Origin: Streptomyces sp. L-9-10
Lineage (GTDB): Bacteria > Actinomycetota > Actinomycetes > Streptomycetales > Streptomycetaceae
Length of the DNA stretch: 64,000 nucleotides
Assembly: GCF_004151105.1 (NCBI RefSeq)
Contig: NZ_PHRF01000095.1
Span: forward strand, 1-64,000
Direction of reading: 5' to 3'
Shown here: positions 8,660-16,572 of the stretch, piece by piece
How the letters are laid out: every line of letters starts with the position of its first letter
Position numbering within the stretch: the first letter of the stretch is position 1
Notes under the pieces: model-generated
Databases searched by the model: none
What the model was told of the DNA's origin: nothing
Seen by the model: the letters and a program-made list of their open reading frames with translations, nothing else
Made by a program: the position numbers and the translations under genes

Positions 8660-9512
8660 GGACCGAGCCCGTGCCGGTGCGGGCGGCGACGATGCCCGCC
8701 GTGATCGCACAGGTCGTGTCGACATCGCCGAAGCCCTCCGCCGTCGACCAGAGCGCGGCGGCCAGATCGTCGCGGTGCCGGGCCGCCGTCCATACCGCGA
8801 ACGGCACGGTGTCGTCGGCGCGGATCCGCTGGCCGTTGCCGAGCAGATCCGCCGCCTTCCAGGGCTCGGTGGTGAAGGACAGCTCCGCCGCCCGCGCCAG
8901 GCCGTCCCGTACCGGGCCATCGGGCGTGGCCTCCGCCACCGCCGCCACGGAGAGCTCGGACCGTACCGACAGCGCCGCCGCCGTCGCGACCGCCACCGCG
9001 CCCGCTATGCCCTGTGGGTGCGCGTGGGTCACCTCGGCCGACAGCACGGCCTGTTCGGCCACGCGGTCCAGGTCGGCCGCGAACCAGGCGCCGAGCGGCG
9101 CCACCCGCATCGCCGCGCCGTTGCCCAGGCTGCCGCCCTCGAACAGCCCTGGGGCCAGGGTGCGCCAGCTCGTCGGCTCCGCCAGCAGGGCCGGCAGCAG
9201 CATGTGCATACCGTGCCCGTAGCCCCGGGCCGGATCGGCGTCGTACGTGAGGGCGAAGCAGAGCGCGAGCCGGTCCTGGTCGATGGCGCCGCGTTCGTCG
9301 AGGACGCGTTGTACGGCGAGGGCCATCGCGGTGTCGTCCGTCCAGTGCCACTCCAGCTCCGGCGGGGTGATCCTGGCCCTGATCTCCGCGTACGCGCGTT
9401 GACGTTCGCGGAAGAGAGGGAACCAGCGTTCGCCGAAGGCGTCGCCCAGGGCGAGTCCTTCGAGGCTGCGGCGGGCGGCTGCGCGGTCGGCACCGGGGTG
9501 TGGGGCGGTCAT
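8622..9512 (-). CDS. ADP-ribosylglycohydrolase family protein
   Basis: A 296-residue all-helical hydrolase of the DraG/ARH3 family. Metal-binding motifs are present: WTDDTAMA (about residues 55-62), a GNGAAMR loop, and DVDTTCAITAGI near the C-terminus, which carries the second Asp pair for the binuclear Mg/Mn site. The family removes ADP-ribose from proteins or nucleic acids. There is no signal peptide. The ATG at 9512 gives MTAPHPG; another ATG nine bases upstream is equally possible. No ADP-ribosyltransferase is seen nearby. Confidence 0.9.
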   Translation of the reverse strand: MTAPHPGADRAAARRSLEGLALGDAFGERWFPLFRERQRAYAEIRARITPPELEWHWTDDTAMALAVQRVLDERGAIDQDRLALCFALTYDADPARGYGHGMHMLLPALLAEPTSWRTLAPGLFEGGSLGNGAAMRVAPLGAWFAADLDRVAEQAVLSAEVTHAHPQGIAGAVAVATAAALSVRSELSVAAVAEATPDGPVRDGLARAAELSFTTEPWKAADLLGNGQRIRADDTVPFAVWTAARHRDDLAAALWSTAEGFGDVDTTCAITAGIVAARTGTGSVPTAWRERREALT

Positions 9513-9839
9513 ACGCGCCATCGTGCCGTGCGGCGCGGTGTTACGCGGGGGATTCGGGCGTATATCCGCCATGAGCATGCCGCGGTCGGTCGCCGACGGA
9601 CCCATCTATTGGTAGACGCGATGTCAACAAGTCGCGCACAGGGGATTGACGCCCTTGTTGACGAGCGGTCTCATAAGGGGTGACCGCCGGTAACACCGCT
9701 CGACGACCCGGCCGGCAGACCGACGTGGCGCCCTGGCCCGGCGCCCCGCCCCCGTGACCCGGCCCGGCGACCGTGACCCGGCCCGGTGACCCGGCGCGTC
9801 ACACACAGCCCGTACTCCAGCCATGAGGTGCGCTCAGCC

Positions 9840-10775
9840 ATGACGACAGTGACCGAACGCGACGTACAGCTGCTCCGCGACGCACTCGGCCCGCTCCGGG
9901 ACCGCGAACAGGTCGCCGAGCGGCTGCTCGAATCCTCCGCCAAGCACTCCTTCGACCCCGACAAGGACATCGACTGGGACGCACCGGTCGAGGACGGCAA
10001 GTGGTTCTGGCCGCCGGAGCTGGTCTCGCTCTACGACACCCCGCTCTGGCGGACGATGTCCGAGGAACGGCGGATGGAGCTGGCCAGGCACGAGGCCGCG
10101 TCGCTCGCCTCGCTCGGCATCTGGTTCGAGATCATCCTGATGCAGCTGCTGGTCCGTCATATCTACGACAAGCCGGTGACCAGCAACCACGTCCGCTACG
10201 CCCTCACCGAGATCGCGGACGAGTGCCGGCACTCGATGATGTTCGCGCGGCTCATCAACAAGGGCGGCGGCCCGGCGTATCCCGTGCCGCGCTACTACCA
10301 CAATCTCGCGCGCATCCTGAAGACCGTCTCCACCACCCCCGGTTCGTTCGCCGCCACGCTCCTCGGTGAGGAGATCCTCGACTGGATGCAGCGGCTGACC
10401 TTCCCGGACGAGCGGGTCCAGAGCCTCGTGCGCGGGGTGACCCGTATCCATGTCATCGAGGAGGCGCGCCATGTCCGGTACGCCCGCGAGGAGCTGCGCC
10501 GCCAGATGGTGACCGCGCCGCGCTGGGAGCGGGAGTTCACCCGGCTCAGCTGTGGTGAGGCCGCCCGCGTCTTCTCGGTCTGCTTCATCAATCCGCAGGT
10601 GTACGAGAACGTCGGCCTCGACCGCCGGCAGGCCGTCGCGCAGGTGCGCGAGAGCGGCCACCGCCGGGAGGTGATGCAGTCGGGTGCCAGGCGGCTCACC
10701 GACTTCCTGGACGACATCGGTGTGCTGCGCGGGGCGGGGCGCAGGCTCTGGAAGTCCTCGGGCCTCCTCGCCTGA
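9840..10775 (+). CDS. AurF-like diiron oxygenase
   Basis: A 311-residue protein of the p-aminobenzoate N-oxygenase (AurF/CmlI) family. Carboxylate and His ligands are visible in repeated helices: FE near residue 97, EIADECRH (124-131), GEEILDWMQR and HVIEEARHVRYA. The family binds a diiron centre and oxidises aryl-amines to nitro compounds, or hydroxylates other substrates. No biosynthetic cluster surrounds it. The following TetR gene may regulate it. ATG 9840 is preferred because the conserved family sequence begins soon after; an earlier GTG/ATG would add an unsupported 18 residues. Confidence 0.88.
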   Translation: MTTVTERDVQLLRDALGPLRDREQVAERLLESSAKHSFDPDKDIDWDAPVEDGKWFWPPELVSLYDTPLWRTMSEERRMELARHEAASLASLGIWFEIILMQLLVRHIYDKPVTSNHVRYALTEIADECRHSMMFARLINKGGGPAYPVPRYYHNLARILKTVSTTPGSFAATLLGEEILDWMQRLTFPDERVQSLVRGVTRIHVIEEARHVRYAREELRRQMVTAPRWEREFTRLSCGEAARVFSVCFINPQVYENVGLDRRQAVAQVRESGHRREVMQSGARRLTDFLDDIGVLRGAGRRLWKSSGLLA

Positions 10776-10897
10776 CCACCGCCCCCGCCGCGTCCCCGCC
10801 GCCTCCGCCGCCGCCTCTCTCGCCGCCGCCCCACGGTCGCACCGGCTGCCGCGCCATTCCCCGTCCCGCCCGGCCGCCCGGCGGTTACGCTGCGGAC

Positions 10898-11644
10898 ATG
10901 ACCGCGCCCGCAACGCCCGCGTACCGAAGGCTCAGCGTCGAGGAGCGCCGTACGCAACTCCTCGACGCGGCCCTCGGCCTGTTCGCGCACCGGGCGCCGG
11001 AGGAGGTCTCGCTCGACGACGTCGCCGTGGCGGCCGGGGTGTCCCGGCCGCTCGTCTACCGCTACTTCAGCGGCGGCAAGCAGCAGTTGTACGAGGAAGC
11101 GCTGCGCTCCGCCGCCGACGAGCTGGAACGGTGCTTCACCGAGCCCCCGGTGGGGCCGCCGACCGGGCGGCTGGGGCGCGTCCTCGACCGTTATCTCGCT
11201 TTCGTCGACCAGCACGACACCGGGTTCAGCGCGCTGCTCCGGGGCGGCAGTGTCTGCGAGACGTCCCGGACGACCGCGATCGTCGACGAGGTACGGCGGG
11301 CCGCGGCCGAACAGATCCTGCTGCACCTCGGAACGGGCGGCGGCACAGGTGGCGGCGCGGCGGCGCCCGGCGCGCGGCTGCGGATGCTGGTGCGCACGTG
11401 GATCGCGGCCGTCGAATCCGCCTCGCTCATATGGCTGGACGAGGAGAAGCGCCCGCCCGCCGACGAGTTGCGCGACTGGCTGGTCGACCATCTGATCGCG
11501 CTGCTGGTGGTCACGGCCGCCGCCGACGAGGACACCGCGACGGCCGTCGGCGCGCTCGTGGCGTACGAACACCCGGACGGACCCGTGGGAGCGCTGGCCC
11601 GCCGGGTGCTGCCCCTGGTCAACGCGGCGGCGCACCTCACGTAG
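10898..11644 (+). CDS. TetR/AcrR-family transcriptional regulator
   Basis: A 248-residue protein. An N-terminal TetR helix-turn-helix spans about residues 14-60 (RRTQLLDAALGLFAHRAP, then VAVAAGVSRPLVYRYF). A helical ligand-binding domain with a Gly-rich loop near residue 150 follows. It lies 122 bases downstream of the diiron oxygenase gene in the same direction, separated by a C-rich tract, so control of the oxygenase gene is plausible but unproven. The final codons (HLT-stop) are the first unit of a short tandem repeat. Confidence 0.93.
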   Translation: MTAPATPAYRRLSVEERRTQLLDAALGLFAHRAPEEVSLDDVAVAAGVSRPLVYRYFSGGKQQLYEEALRSAADELERCFTEPPVGPPTGRLGRVLDRYLAFVDQHDTGFSALLRGGSVCETSRTTAIVDEVRRAAAEQILLHLGTGGGTGGGAAAPGARLRMLVRTWIAAVESASLIWLDEEKRPPADELRDWLVDHLIALLVVTAAADEDTATAVGALVAYEHPDGPVGALARRVLPLVNAAAHLT

Positions 11645-11700
11645 GGCGGCGCACCTCACGTAGGGGTGCGCCTCACCTAGGCGCGCGCCTCACGTAGGTG
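11626..11700. repeat. Short tandem array over the TetR stop codon
   Basis: Four imperfect 17-19 bp units share the core CCTCACGTAGG (one unit has CCTCACCTAGG). The first unit contains the last codons and stop of the TetR gene. The first two units are nearly identical over GGCGGCGCACCTCACGTA. Confidence 0.8.
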
Positions 11701-11730
11701 GGACGGGGGCCCGTGGATAAGACTGGGGGC

Positions 11731-12051
11731 GTGAGAAGCGAAGACACTCCCTTTGTCGGCGGGCCGCTGGACGGGCGCGTACTGCCCGTACTGACCGGAC
11801 CGACCGGGCAGCCGCCCAAGTGGTACGAGGTCCCGGTGCCGGACGCGGACGGCGGGCCGCCCACCGTCTTCGCCTACCGTCGCGCCCCGGCCGGCTACAC
11901 CAAGCGGCTCGGGATCCAGCGCGGCTGGAAGTACGAGTACGTGGCCGAGGGCCGCGAGCGGCACACGCTGAAGTGGCCCTGGTCGAAGCCCGGCGGCCGT
12001 ACGGAGCGGAGCAGCGGTACGGACCAGGGCGACCGTCCCTCACAAGGATGA
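11731..12051 (+). CDS. Conserved hypothetical protein
   Basis: A 106-residue protein starting at the GTG MRSEDTPFVGGPLDG. It is rich in Gly/Pro and aromatic residues (PPKWYEVPVPDADGGPPTVFAYRR, then GWKYEYVAEGRERHTLKWPW) and has a disordered polar tail. There is no membrane segment or signal peptide. I do not recognise a domain. The even distribution of conserved-looking aromatic residues and the codon bias support a real gene. Confidence 0.7.
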   Translation: MRSEDTPFVGGPLDGRVLPVLTGPTGQPPKWYEVPVPDADGGPPTVFAYRRAPAGYTKRLGIQRGWKYEYVAEGRERHTLKWPWSKPGGRTERSSGTDQGDRPSQG

Positions 12052-12152
12052 TGCTGTTGCGCCACTCCGCCCATTAATGCGCTCTTCACATGCCATATCA
12101 CCTCATCATCGCCTAGTGCTGGACTGCCCGTCCCGCAACCGGAGGTGATGAC

Positions 12153-13478
12153 GTGTCAGGCAGAGTGTCGCAATCCGTCTGTACGGCGGCGCTGGCCGCC
12201 GCGACGGTCTTCGCGGCGGTGCCGATCGCGTCGGCGTCGCCGTCTCCCCCACCCGTCCCGGCGGCCGTCCCCTCGGCCGTTCCGGCGGCCGTCCCCTCCC
12301 CCTCGGCTTCCGCCGGGCCAGGTGGCCTCGGCGGACCCGAAGGCCTGGGCGGACCCGGAGTCACCGACGACGCCCCGCCCCGTACCGTCGCGGAGATGCT
12401 CACCCGGCTCCAACAGCTCTACCGCGAGGCCGAGAAGGCCACCGAGGAGTACAACGCCACCGCCGCCGAGCTGACCCGGCAGCGGGCGGAGACCAAGCGG
12501 GTGGACTCCGAACTCGCGCGGACCCGCTCCGCGCTGGCCCTCAGCCGCGTCAACGCCGGGCGGCTGGCCCGCGAGCAGTACCAGGGGCAGTCCGGTCTCT
12601 CCGGCTATCTGCGGCTGTTGCTCGCCCGCGACCCGCAGAGCGCCCTGGACGAGACGTATCTGCTGGCGCGCGCGGCACGCGGCAGGGCCGAGACGCTGAA
12701 CCGGCTGACGGGCGGCGAACAGCGCGCCCAGGCCCTCGCCCAGGAGTCCCGCGAGGCCCTCGCCCGGCAGCAGGCGCTCGCCACGAAGCAGAAGCGACAG
12801 CGCGACATGGTCAGATCCCGGCTCCAGGAGGTCGAGAAGCTGCTCGCCTCCCTCAGCCGTGCTCAGATCACGGCACTCAACGCTCTCGAACGGGCCGGTA
12901 CGGACAAGGCCCAGCGCGAACTGCTCGCCTCCGGCGCCCTCGGCGACGGCACACCCCAGGGCGCGGGCGGTCCCCAGGGCGCGGGCGGTCCGGCCGGCAC
13001 GCCCGTCCGTATGGCGCCCTCCCGGGCGGGCCAGGCGGCCCTGGAGTACGCCGTCGCGCAGATCGGCAAACCGTACGAGTGGGGCGCCGAAGGGCCCGAC
13101 TCGTTCGACTGTTCCGGGCTGACCTCGCGGGCCTGGGCGCGCGCGGGCCTCGCCATCCCCCGCACCAGCCAGGAGCAGTGGAGCGAACTCCCCAAGGTCT
13201 CGCTGCGCGAGCTGCGCCCCGGCGATCTGGTGGTCTACTTCCCGGGTGCCACGCATGTGGCGATCTATCTGGGCGACGGGATGGTGATCCAGGCGCCGCG
13301 CCCCGGCACCAGCGTCAAGGTCTCCCCCATCGCGGCGAATCCCCTGCTGGGCGCGGTGCGTCCGGACCCGGAGGCCGGGGCGCTCGCCCCAGGGGTGTAC
13401 GAGCCGCCCGCACTGCCCCCGGGCGCGCTGGACGGCTCGGACTCCGGTTACGGCGAGGAGGCCGCACCGGAGGTCTGA
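12153..13478 (+). CDS. Secreted NlpC/P60 peptidoglycan hydrolase
   Basis: A 441-residue protein with a GTG start and a good GGAGGTG ribosome site. Signal peptide residues 1-29 end at IASASP. A Pro/Ala/Gly-rich segment follows, then a long coiled coil (residues 75-255, typical of RipA/CwlO-type proteins) and a C-terminal NlpC/P60 domain with catalytic Cys320 (FDCSGL) and His368 (ATHVAIYLGDG). It should cleave stem-peptide bonds in peptidoglycan. The coiled coil probably holds the protein inactive or binds a partner. It is monocistronic by context. No riboswitch-like leader could be identified in the 100 bases upstream. Confidence 0.93.
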   Translation: MSGRVSQSVCTAALAAATVFAAVPIASASPSPPPVPAAVPSAVPAAVPSPSASAGPGGLGGPEGLGGPGVTDDAPPRTVAEMLTRLQQLYREAEKATEEYNATAAELTRQRAETKRVDSELARTRSALALSRVNAGRLAREQYQGQSGLSGYLRLLLARDPQSALDETYLLARAARGRAETLNRLTGGEQRAQALAQESREALARQQALATKQKRQRDMVRSRLQEVEKLLASLSRAQITALNALERAGTDKAQRELLASGALGDGTPQGAGGPQGAGGPAGTPVRMAPSRAGQAALEYAVAQIGKPYEWGAEGPDSFDCSGLTSRAWARAGLAIPRTSQEQWSELPKVSLRELRPGDLVVYFPGATHVAIYLGDGMVIQAPRPGTSVKVSPIAANPLLGAVRPDPEAGALAPGVYEPPALPPGALDGSDSGYGEEAAPEV

Positions 13479-13508
13479 ACCGAGCCGAGTCGGGCGGCGG
13501 GCCCGGCG

Positions 13509-14756
13509 TCAGGCCGCGCCCGCCGCCTCCGCCGCCTCCGCCAGAAACGCGTTCGTCTTCTCCGGCTCGTAGAAGAAGTTCTCGAAGTCCGCCGGGTCGT
13601 TGAAGCCGTTCGCGAACCGGTCGGCGACCCGCGGCAACTGCCCCGCCGCGCCGATCAGGTTGAGGACATGCTCCGGCGGCACGCCCAGCATCGCGTTCGT
13701 CCACTTGGTGACATGCCGCGCGGTGTCCCAGTAACGGTCGAACGCCGACCGCATCCACGCCTCGTCGAACGGCCGGTCGCCATGGCTCACGATCGAGTCC
13801 AGATACGAAGCGGCGCACTTGGAGGCCGAGTTGGAGCCCTGTCCGGTGATCGGGTCGTTGGCGACGACGACATCGGCGACACCGAGCACGAGACCGCCGC
13901 CCGGCAGCCGCCCGACCGGCTTGCGTACGGTCGGCGCGTACCGCCCGGACAGGGTCGCGTTGGCGTCCGTCAGCTCGGCCTTCGTGGCGCGCGCGTACTC
14001 CCAGGGCGTGAAGCGTTCCATCAGCTTCAGCGTCAGCGAGAGATGCTCGGCGGGGTCCTTGATGCCCTGGAAGACATCGAGCGGGCCGCCGGGTATGCCC
14101 TCCCAGAAAAGTATGTCCGCGCGTCCGGAGGTGGTGAGGGTGGGCATCACGAACAGCTCGCCGACACCCGGCACCAGATTGCAGCGGACCGCGTCGTACT
14201 CCGGGTGCTCGGGGCGCGGGCCGAGACCGTGGACGTAGGAGACGGCGAGCGCGCGCTGCGGCGCGTCGTACGGGGAGCGCGCGGCGTCGCGGCCGAACAT
14301 CGAGACCAGCTCGCCCTTGCCCGCCGAGACCAGCACCAGGTCGTACGTACGGGAGAAGAAGTCCAGGTCGGAGACTGCCGCCCCATGGATCACCAGTTGG
14401 CCGCCGCGCTGCGCGAAGGTCTCCATCCAGCCGGCCATCTTGACCCGCTGGTCCACGGACTGGGCGTAGCCGTCGAGCTTTCCGACCCAGTCCACGGCCC
14501 GGGAGGAGTCGGGGGCGGCGACCGAGACGCCCAGGCCCTCGATCCTCGGCGCCTGGGACTCCCAGAAGCCCAGCTTGAGATCGCGCTCGTGCTGGAGCGC
14601 GGTGTGGAACATGCACTGCGTGGACATGACCCGGCCGGACCGGATCTCGTCCGCCGTGCGGTTGGACATCAGGGTGATCTCGTACCCCTGCGACTGGAGC
14701 CCGAGGGCGAGCTGGAGCCCGGACTGGCCTGCTCCGACGATGAGTATCTTCCGCAT
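13509..14756 (-). CDS. Styrene/indole monooxygenase-like FAD enzyme
   Basis: A 415-residue flavoprotein starting at MRKILIVGAGQSG. Its Rossmann FAD motif GAGQSG is at residues 8-13. A second flavin-binding region is GLVLGVADVVVANDPITGQG. The overall pattern, with a MFHTALQHERDL substrate-side segment, matches StyA-type two-component monooxygenases, which need reduced FAD from a separate reductase. No styB-like reductase is adjacent; the flavin-reductase-like gene at 25.5 kb is remote. It lies downstream of the conservon in the same direction with a 241-base gap, so co-transcription is uncertain. Confidence 0.85.
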   Translation of the reverse strand: MRKILIVGAGQSGLQLALGLQSQGYEITLMSNRTADEIRSGRVMSTQCMFHTALQHERDLKLGFWESQAPRIEGLGVSVAAPDSSRAVDWVGKLDGYAQSVDQRVKMAGWMETFAQRGGQLVIHGAAVSDLDFFSRTYDLVLVSAGKGELVSMFGRDAARSPYDAPQRALAVSYVHGLGPRPEHPEYDAVRCNLVPGVGELFVMPTLTTSGRADILFWEGIPGGPLDVFQGIKDPAEHLSLTLKLMERFTPWEYARATKAELTDANATLSGRYAPTVRKPVGRLPGGGLVLGVADVVVANDPITGQGSNSASKCAASYLDSIVSHGDRPFDEAWMRSAFDRYWDTARHVTKWTNAMLGVPPEHVLNLIGAAGQLPRVADRFANGFNDPADFENFFYEPEKTNAFLAEAAEAAGAA

Positions 14757-14997
14757 GGCGGGTTCTCCGTTTGCGTACGTGATGCTACGTGTGGCGCCTG
14801 GTGTGGCGTACGTGGCTGCTGGTGCGGCGTGGATGACAGGGGTGGCATGGGGAATACGGGGGACGTACGCCACGTACGCGACATGTACGACAGACAGCGC
14901 CGAAAGACGACGTGAGGCGCGGTGACGCGGCGCGCGCGTACCGACGACCGACGTGGGCTGACATGGCTGATAACTGACGTCGACTCAGGCTACTCGG
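14757..14997. other. Gap between cvnD and the monooxygenase, with inverted GTACGT repeats
   Basis: No gene is supported. The stretch is rich in GTACGT/GCTACGTG motifs. It has an 11-base inverted repeat (GTGGCGTACGT at 14803-14813 and ACGTACGCCAC at 14863-14873) with 49 bases between the arms, and probably holds the promoter of the monooxygenase gene. Confidence 0.45.
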
Positions 14998-15699
14998 CTA
15001 CTCCGGAGAGACGTCGAGCGCATGCCGCACCAGCGCGAGCAGCGACTCGACGGCCGTGTTCCGTTCGCGTGCGTCCATGATCAGTACAGGCACGCTCGGC
15101 GGAATCGTCAAGGCATCACGCACATCCGCCGGCTGGAACGCCGGTGTTCCCTCGAAGTGGTTGACCGCCACGACATACGGCAGTCCGCAGCTCTCGAAGT
15201 AGTCGAGCGCCGGGAAGCAGTCGGGCAGCCGTCGGGTATCGGCCAGCACGACGGCGCCGATCGCACCGCGCACCAGGTCGTCCCACATGAACCAGAAGCG
15301 CTTCTGGCCCGGGGTGCCGAAGAGGTACAGGACGAGGTCGTCGTCGAGGGTGATACGCCCGTAGTCCATCGCCACGGTCGTGGTGAGCTTGTCGGGCGTC
15401 GCGCTGAGATCGTCGATCTCGGCGCTGGCCTGGGTCATCAGCGCCTCGGTCTGGAGCGGCGGGATCTCCGAGACCGACCCGACGAAGGTCGTCTTGCCGA
15501 CACCGAAGCCGCCCGCGACCACGATCTTGGTGGCGATCGGCGCGCGCGTACGGTCCAGCTGCCAGGGCTTGAGATCCTCTTCACGTTCGGGTTCGCGTTC
15601 AGGCTCGACGGCGGTCCGCGTCGAACCGGCCGAACCGGCCGAGCCGACCGGACCGGCGACGCCGAACGCGGCGATGACGTCAGAGGCGGCGGAGTCCAC
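14998..15699 (-). CDS. cvnD: Conservon small GTPase-like ATP/GTP-binding protein (CvnD)
   Basis: A 233-residue protein with a Ras-like P-loop GGFGVGKT (63-70), preceded by a Pro/Glu-rich N-terminal extension. The G2/G3-like region (YGRITLDDDLVLYLFGTPGQKRFW) holds the DxxG-equivalent GTPGQ, and VNHFEG stands for the NKxD guanine motif. This is the fourth gene of a conservon; such units resemble eukaryotic GPCR-like signalling complexes at the membrane. Its start overlaps the 3' end of cvnC by 20 bases, which indicates translational coupling. Confidence 0.93.
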   Translation of the reverse strand: MDSAASDVIAAFGVAGPVGSAGSAGSTRTAVEPEREPEREEDLKPWQLDRTRAPIATKIVVAGGFGVGKTTFVGSVSEIPPLQTEALMTQASAEIDDLSATPDKLTTTVAMDYGRITLDDDLVLYLFGTPGQKRFWFMWDDLVRGAIGAVVLADTRRLPDCFPALDYFESCGLPYVVAVNHFEGTPAFQPADVRDALTIPPSVPVLIMDARERNTAVESLLALVRHALDVSPE

Positions 15700-16093
15700 T
15701 CAACACCCTTTCCAGCAGTGCGTGGTCGGGCTGGCCGGTGTCGTGCCCGGTCCCGTACACACGGATCTTTCCCTGGTCGGCGAGGTCGCTCAGCAGCACC
15801 CTCACCACCCCCAGCGGTATCTTGAGCAGCGCCGACACCTCGGCGACGGTACGCATGCGCCGGCACAGCTCGACGATGGCGAGCATCTCCGGCATGACGC
15901 GCGACACGCCCGAACCGTCCGTCAGTTCCCTGCGCTCCTCGGCCGCTTCGAGGGCGGCGACGAAGGTCTCGACCAGCAGGACATGGCCGAACCGGGTACG
16001 TCCGCCCGTGAGCGAGTACGGACGCACCCGGGCGGGCCTGCGGTCGGAGCCGCGCACAGGCAGCCTGCGGGCGGGCTCGGCGGACAGGGTCAC
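15680..16093 (-). CDS. cvnC: Conservon DUF742 protein (CvnC)
   Basis: A 137-residue DUF742 protein. It has a winged-helix-like core (MLAIVELCRRMRTVAEVSALLKIPLGVVRVLLSDL) and the typical RVRPYSLTGGRT start. It is the third component of the conservon and is thought to act in the CvnA-D complex. It overlaps cvnB by four bases and cvnD by 20 bases. Confidence 0.93.
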   Translation of the reverse strand: MTLSAEPARRLPVRGSDRRPARVRPYSLTGGRTRFGHVLLVETFVAALEAAEERRELTDGSGVSRVMPEMLAIVELCRRMRTVAEVSALLKIPLGVVRVLLSDLADQGKIRVYGTGHDTGQPDHALLERVLSGLRRL

Positions 16094-16572
16094 TTGGTGT
16101 TCTCCATCGACTTGCGCAACTCGTCGCGGAGTTCGGGCGTCAGTACGTGTCCGGCGCGGCCGACGAAGAGCGCCATGTGGTAGGCCACCACGCTCATGTC
16201 GCAGTCGGGGGTGGCGTGCACCCCGAGCAGCGAACCGTCGCTGATCGCCATGACGAAGACGCTGCCCTCCTCCATGGCGACCATGGTCTGTTTGACCCCG
16301 CCGCCCTCCATCAGCTTCGCCGCACCGATGGTGAGGCTGCCGATGCCCGAGACGATGGTGGCCAGATCGGCGCTGGAGCCGCGGGGGCCCTTCCTGCGCA
16401 CGGGAGTGGCCGCCTCGGTGTTCAGCCCCGGGTCGGAGGAGAGCAACAGGAGTCCGTCGGACGAGACGACGGCGACCGAGTGAACCCCTGGCACCTCCTC
16501 GACGAGGTTGCTCAACAGCCAGTGCAGATTACGTGCTTCGCTGCTCAGTCCGAATGTGCCGGTCGCAGTCAA
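16090..16572 (-). CDS. cvnB: Conservon roadblock/LC7 protein (CvnB)
   Basis: A 160-residue protein with a roadblock/LC7 fold. It starts LHWLLSNLVEEVPGVHSVAVVSSDGLLL and contains the GIGSLTIGAAKLMEGGGVKQ helix-strand unit. Roadblock proteins regulate partner small GTPases, here probably CvnD. ATGA overlap with cvnA and a four-base overlap with cvnC show tight coupling. Confidence 0.94.
   Translation of the reverse strand: MTATGTFGLSSEARNLHWLLSNLVEEVPGVHSVAVVSSDGLLLLSSDPGLNTEAATPVRRKGPRGSSADLATIVSGIGSLTIGAAKLMEGGGVKQTMVAMEEGSVFVMAISDGSLLGVHATPDCDMSVVAYHMALFVGRAGHVLTPELRDELRKSMENTK

Noticed and set aside
12052..12152. Possible c-di-AMP (ydaO) riboswitch upstream of the NlpC/P60 gene
   Set aside because: These riboswitches often precede cell-wall hydrolase genes in actinobacteria, but the gap is too short and the conserved core was not seen.
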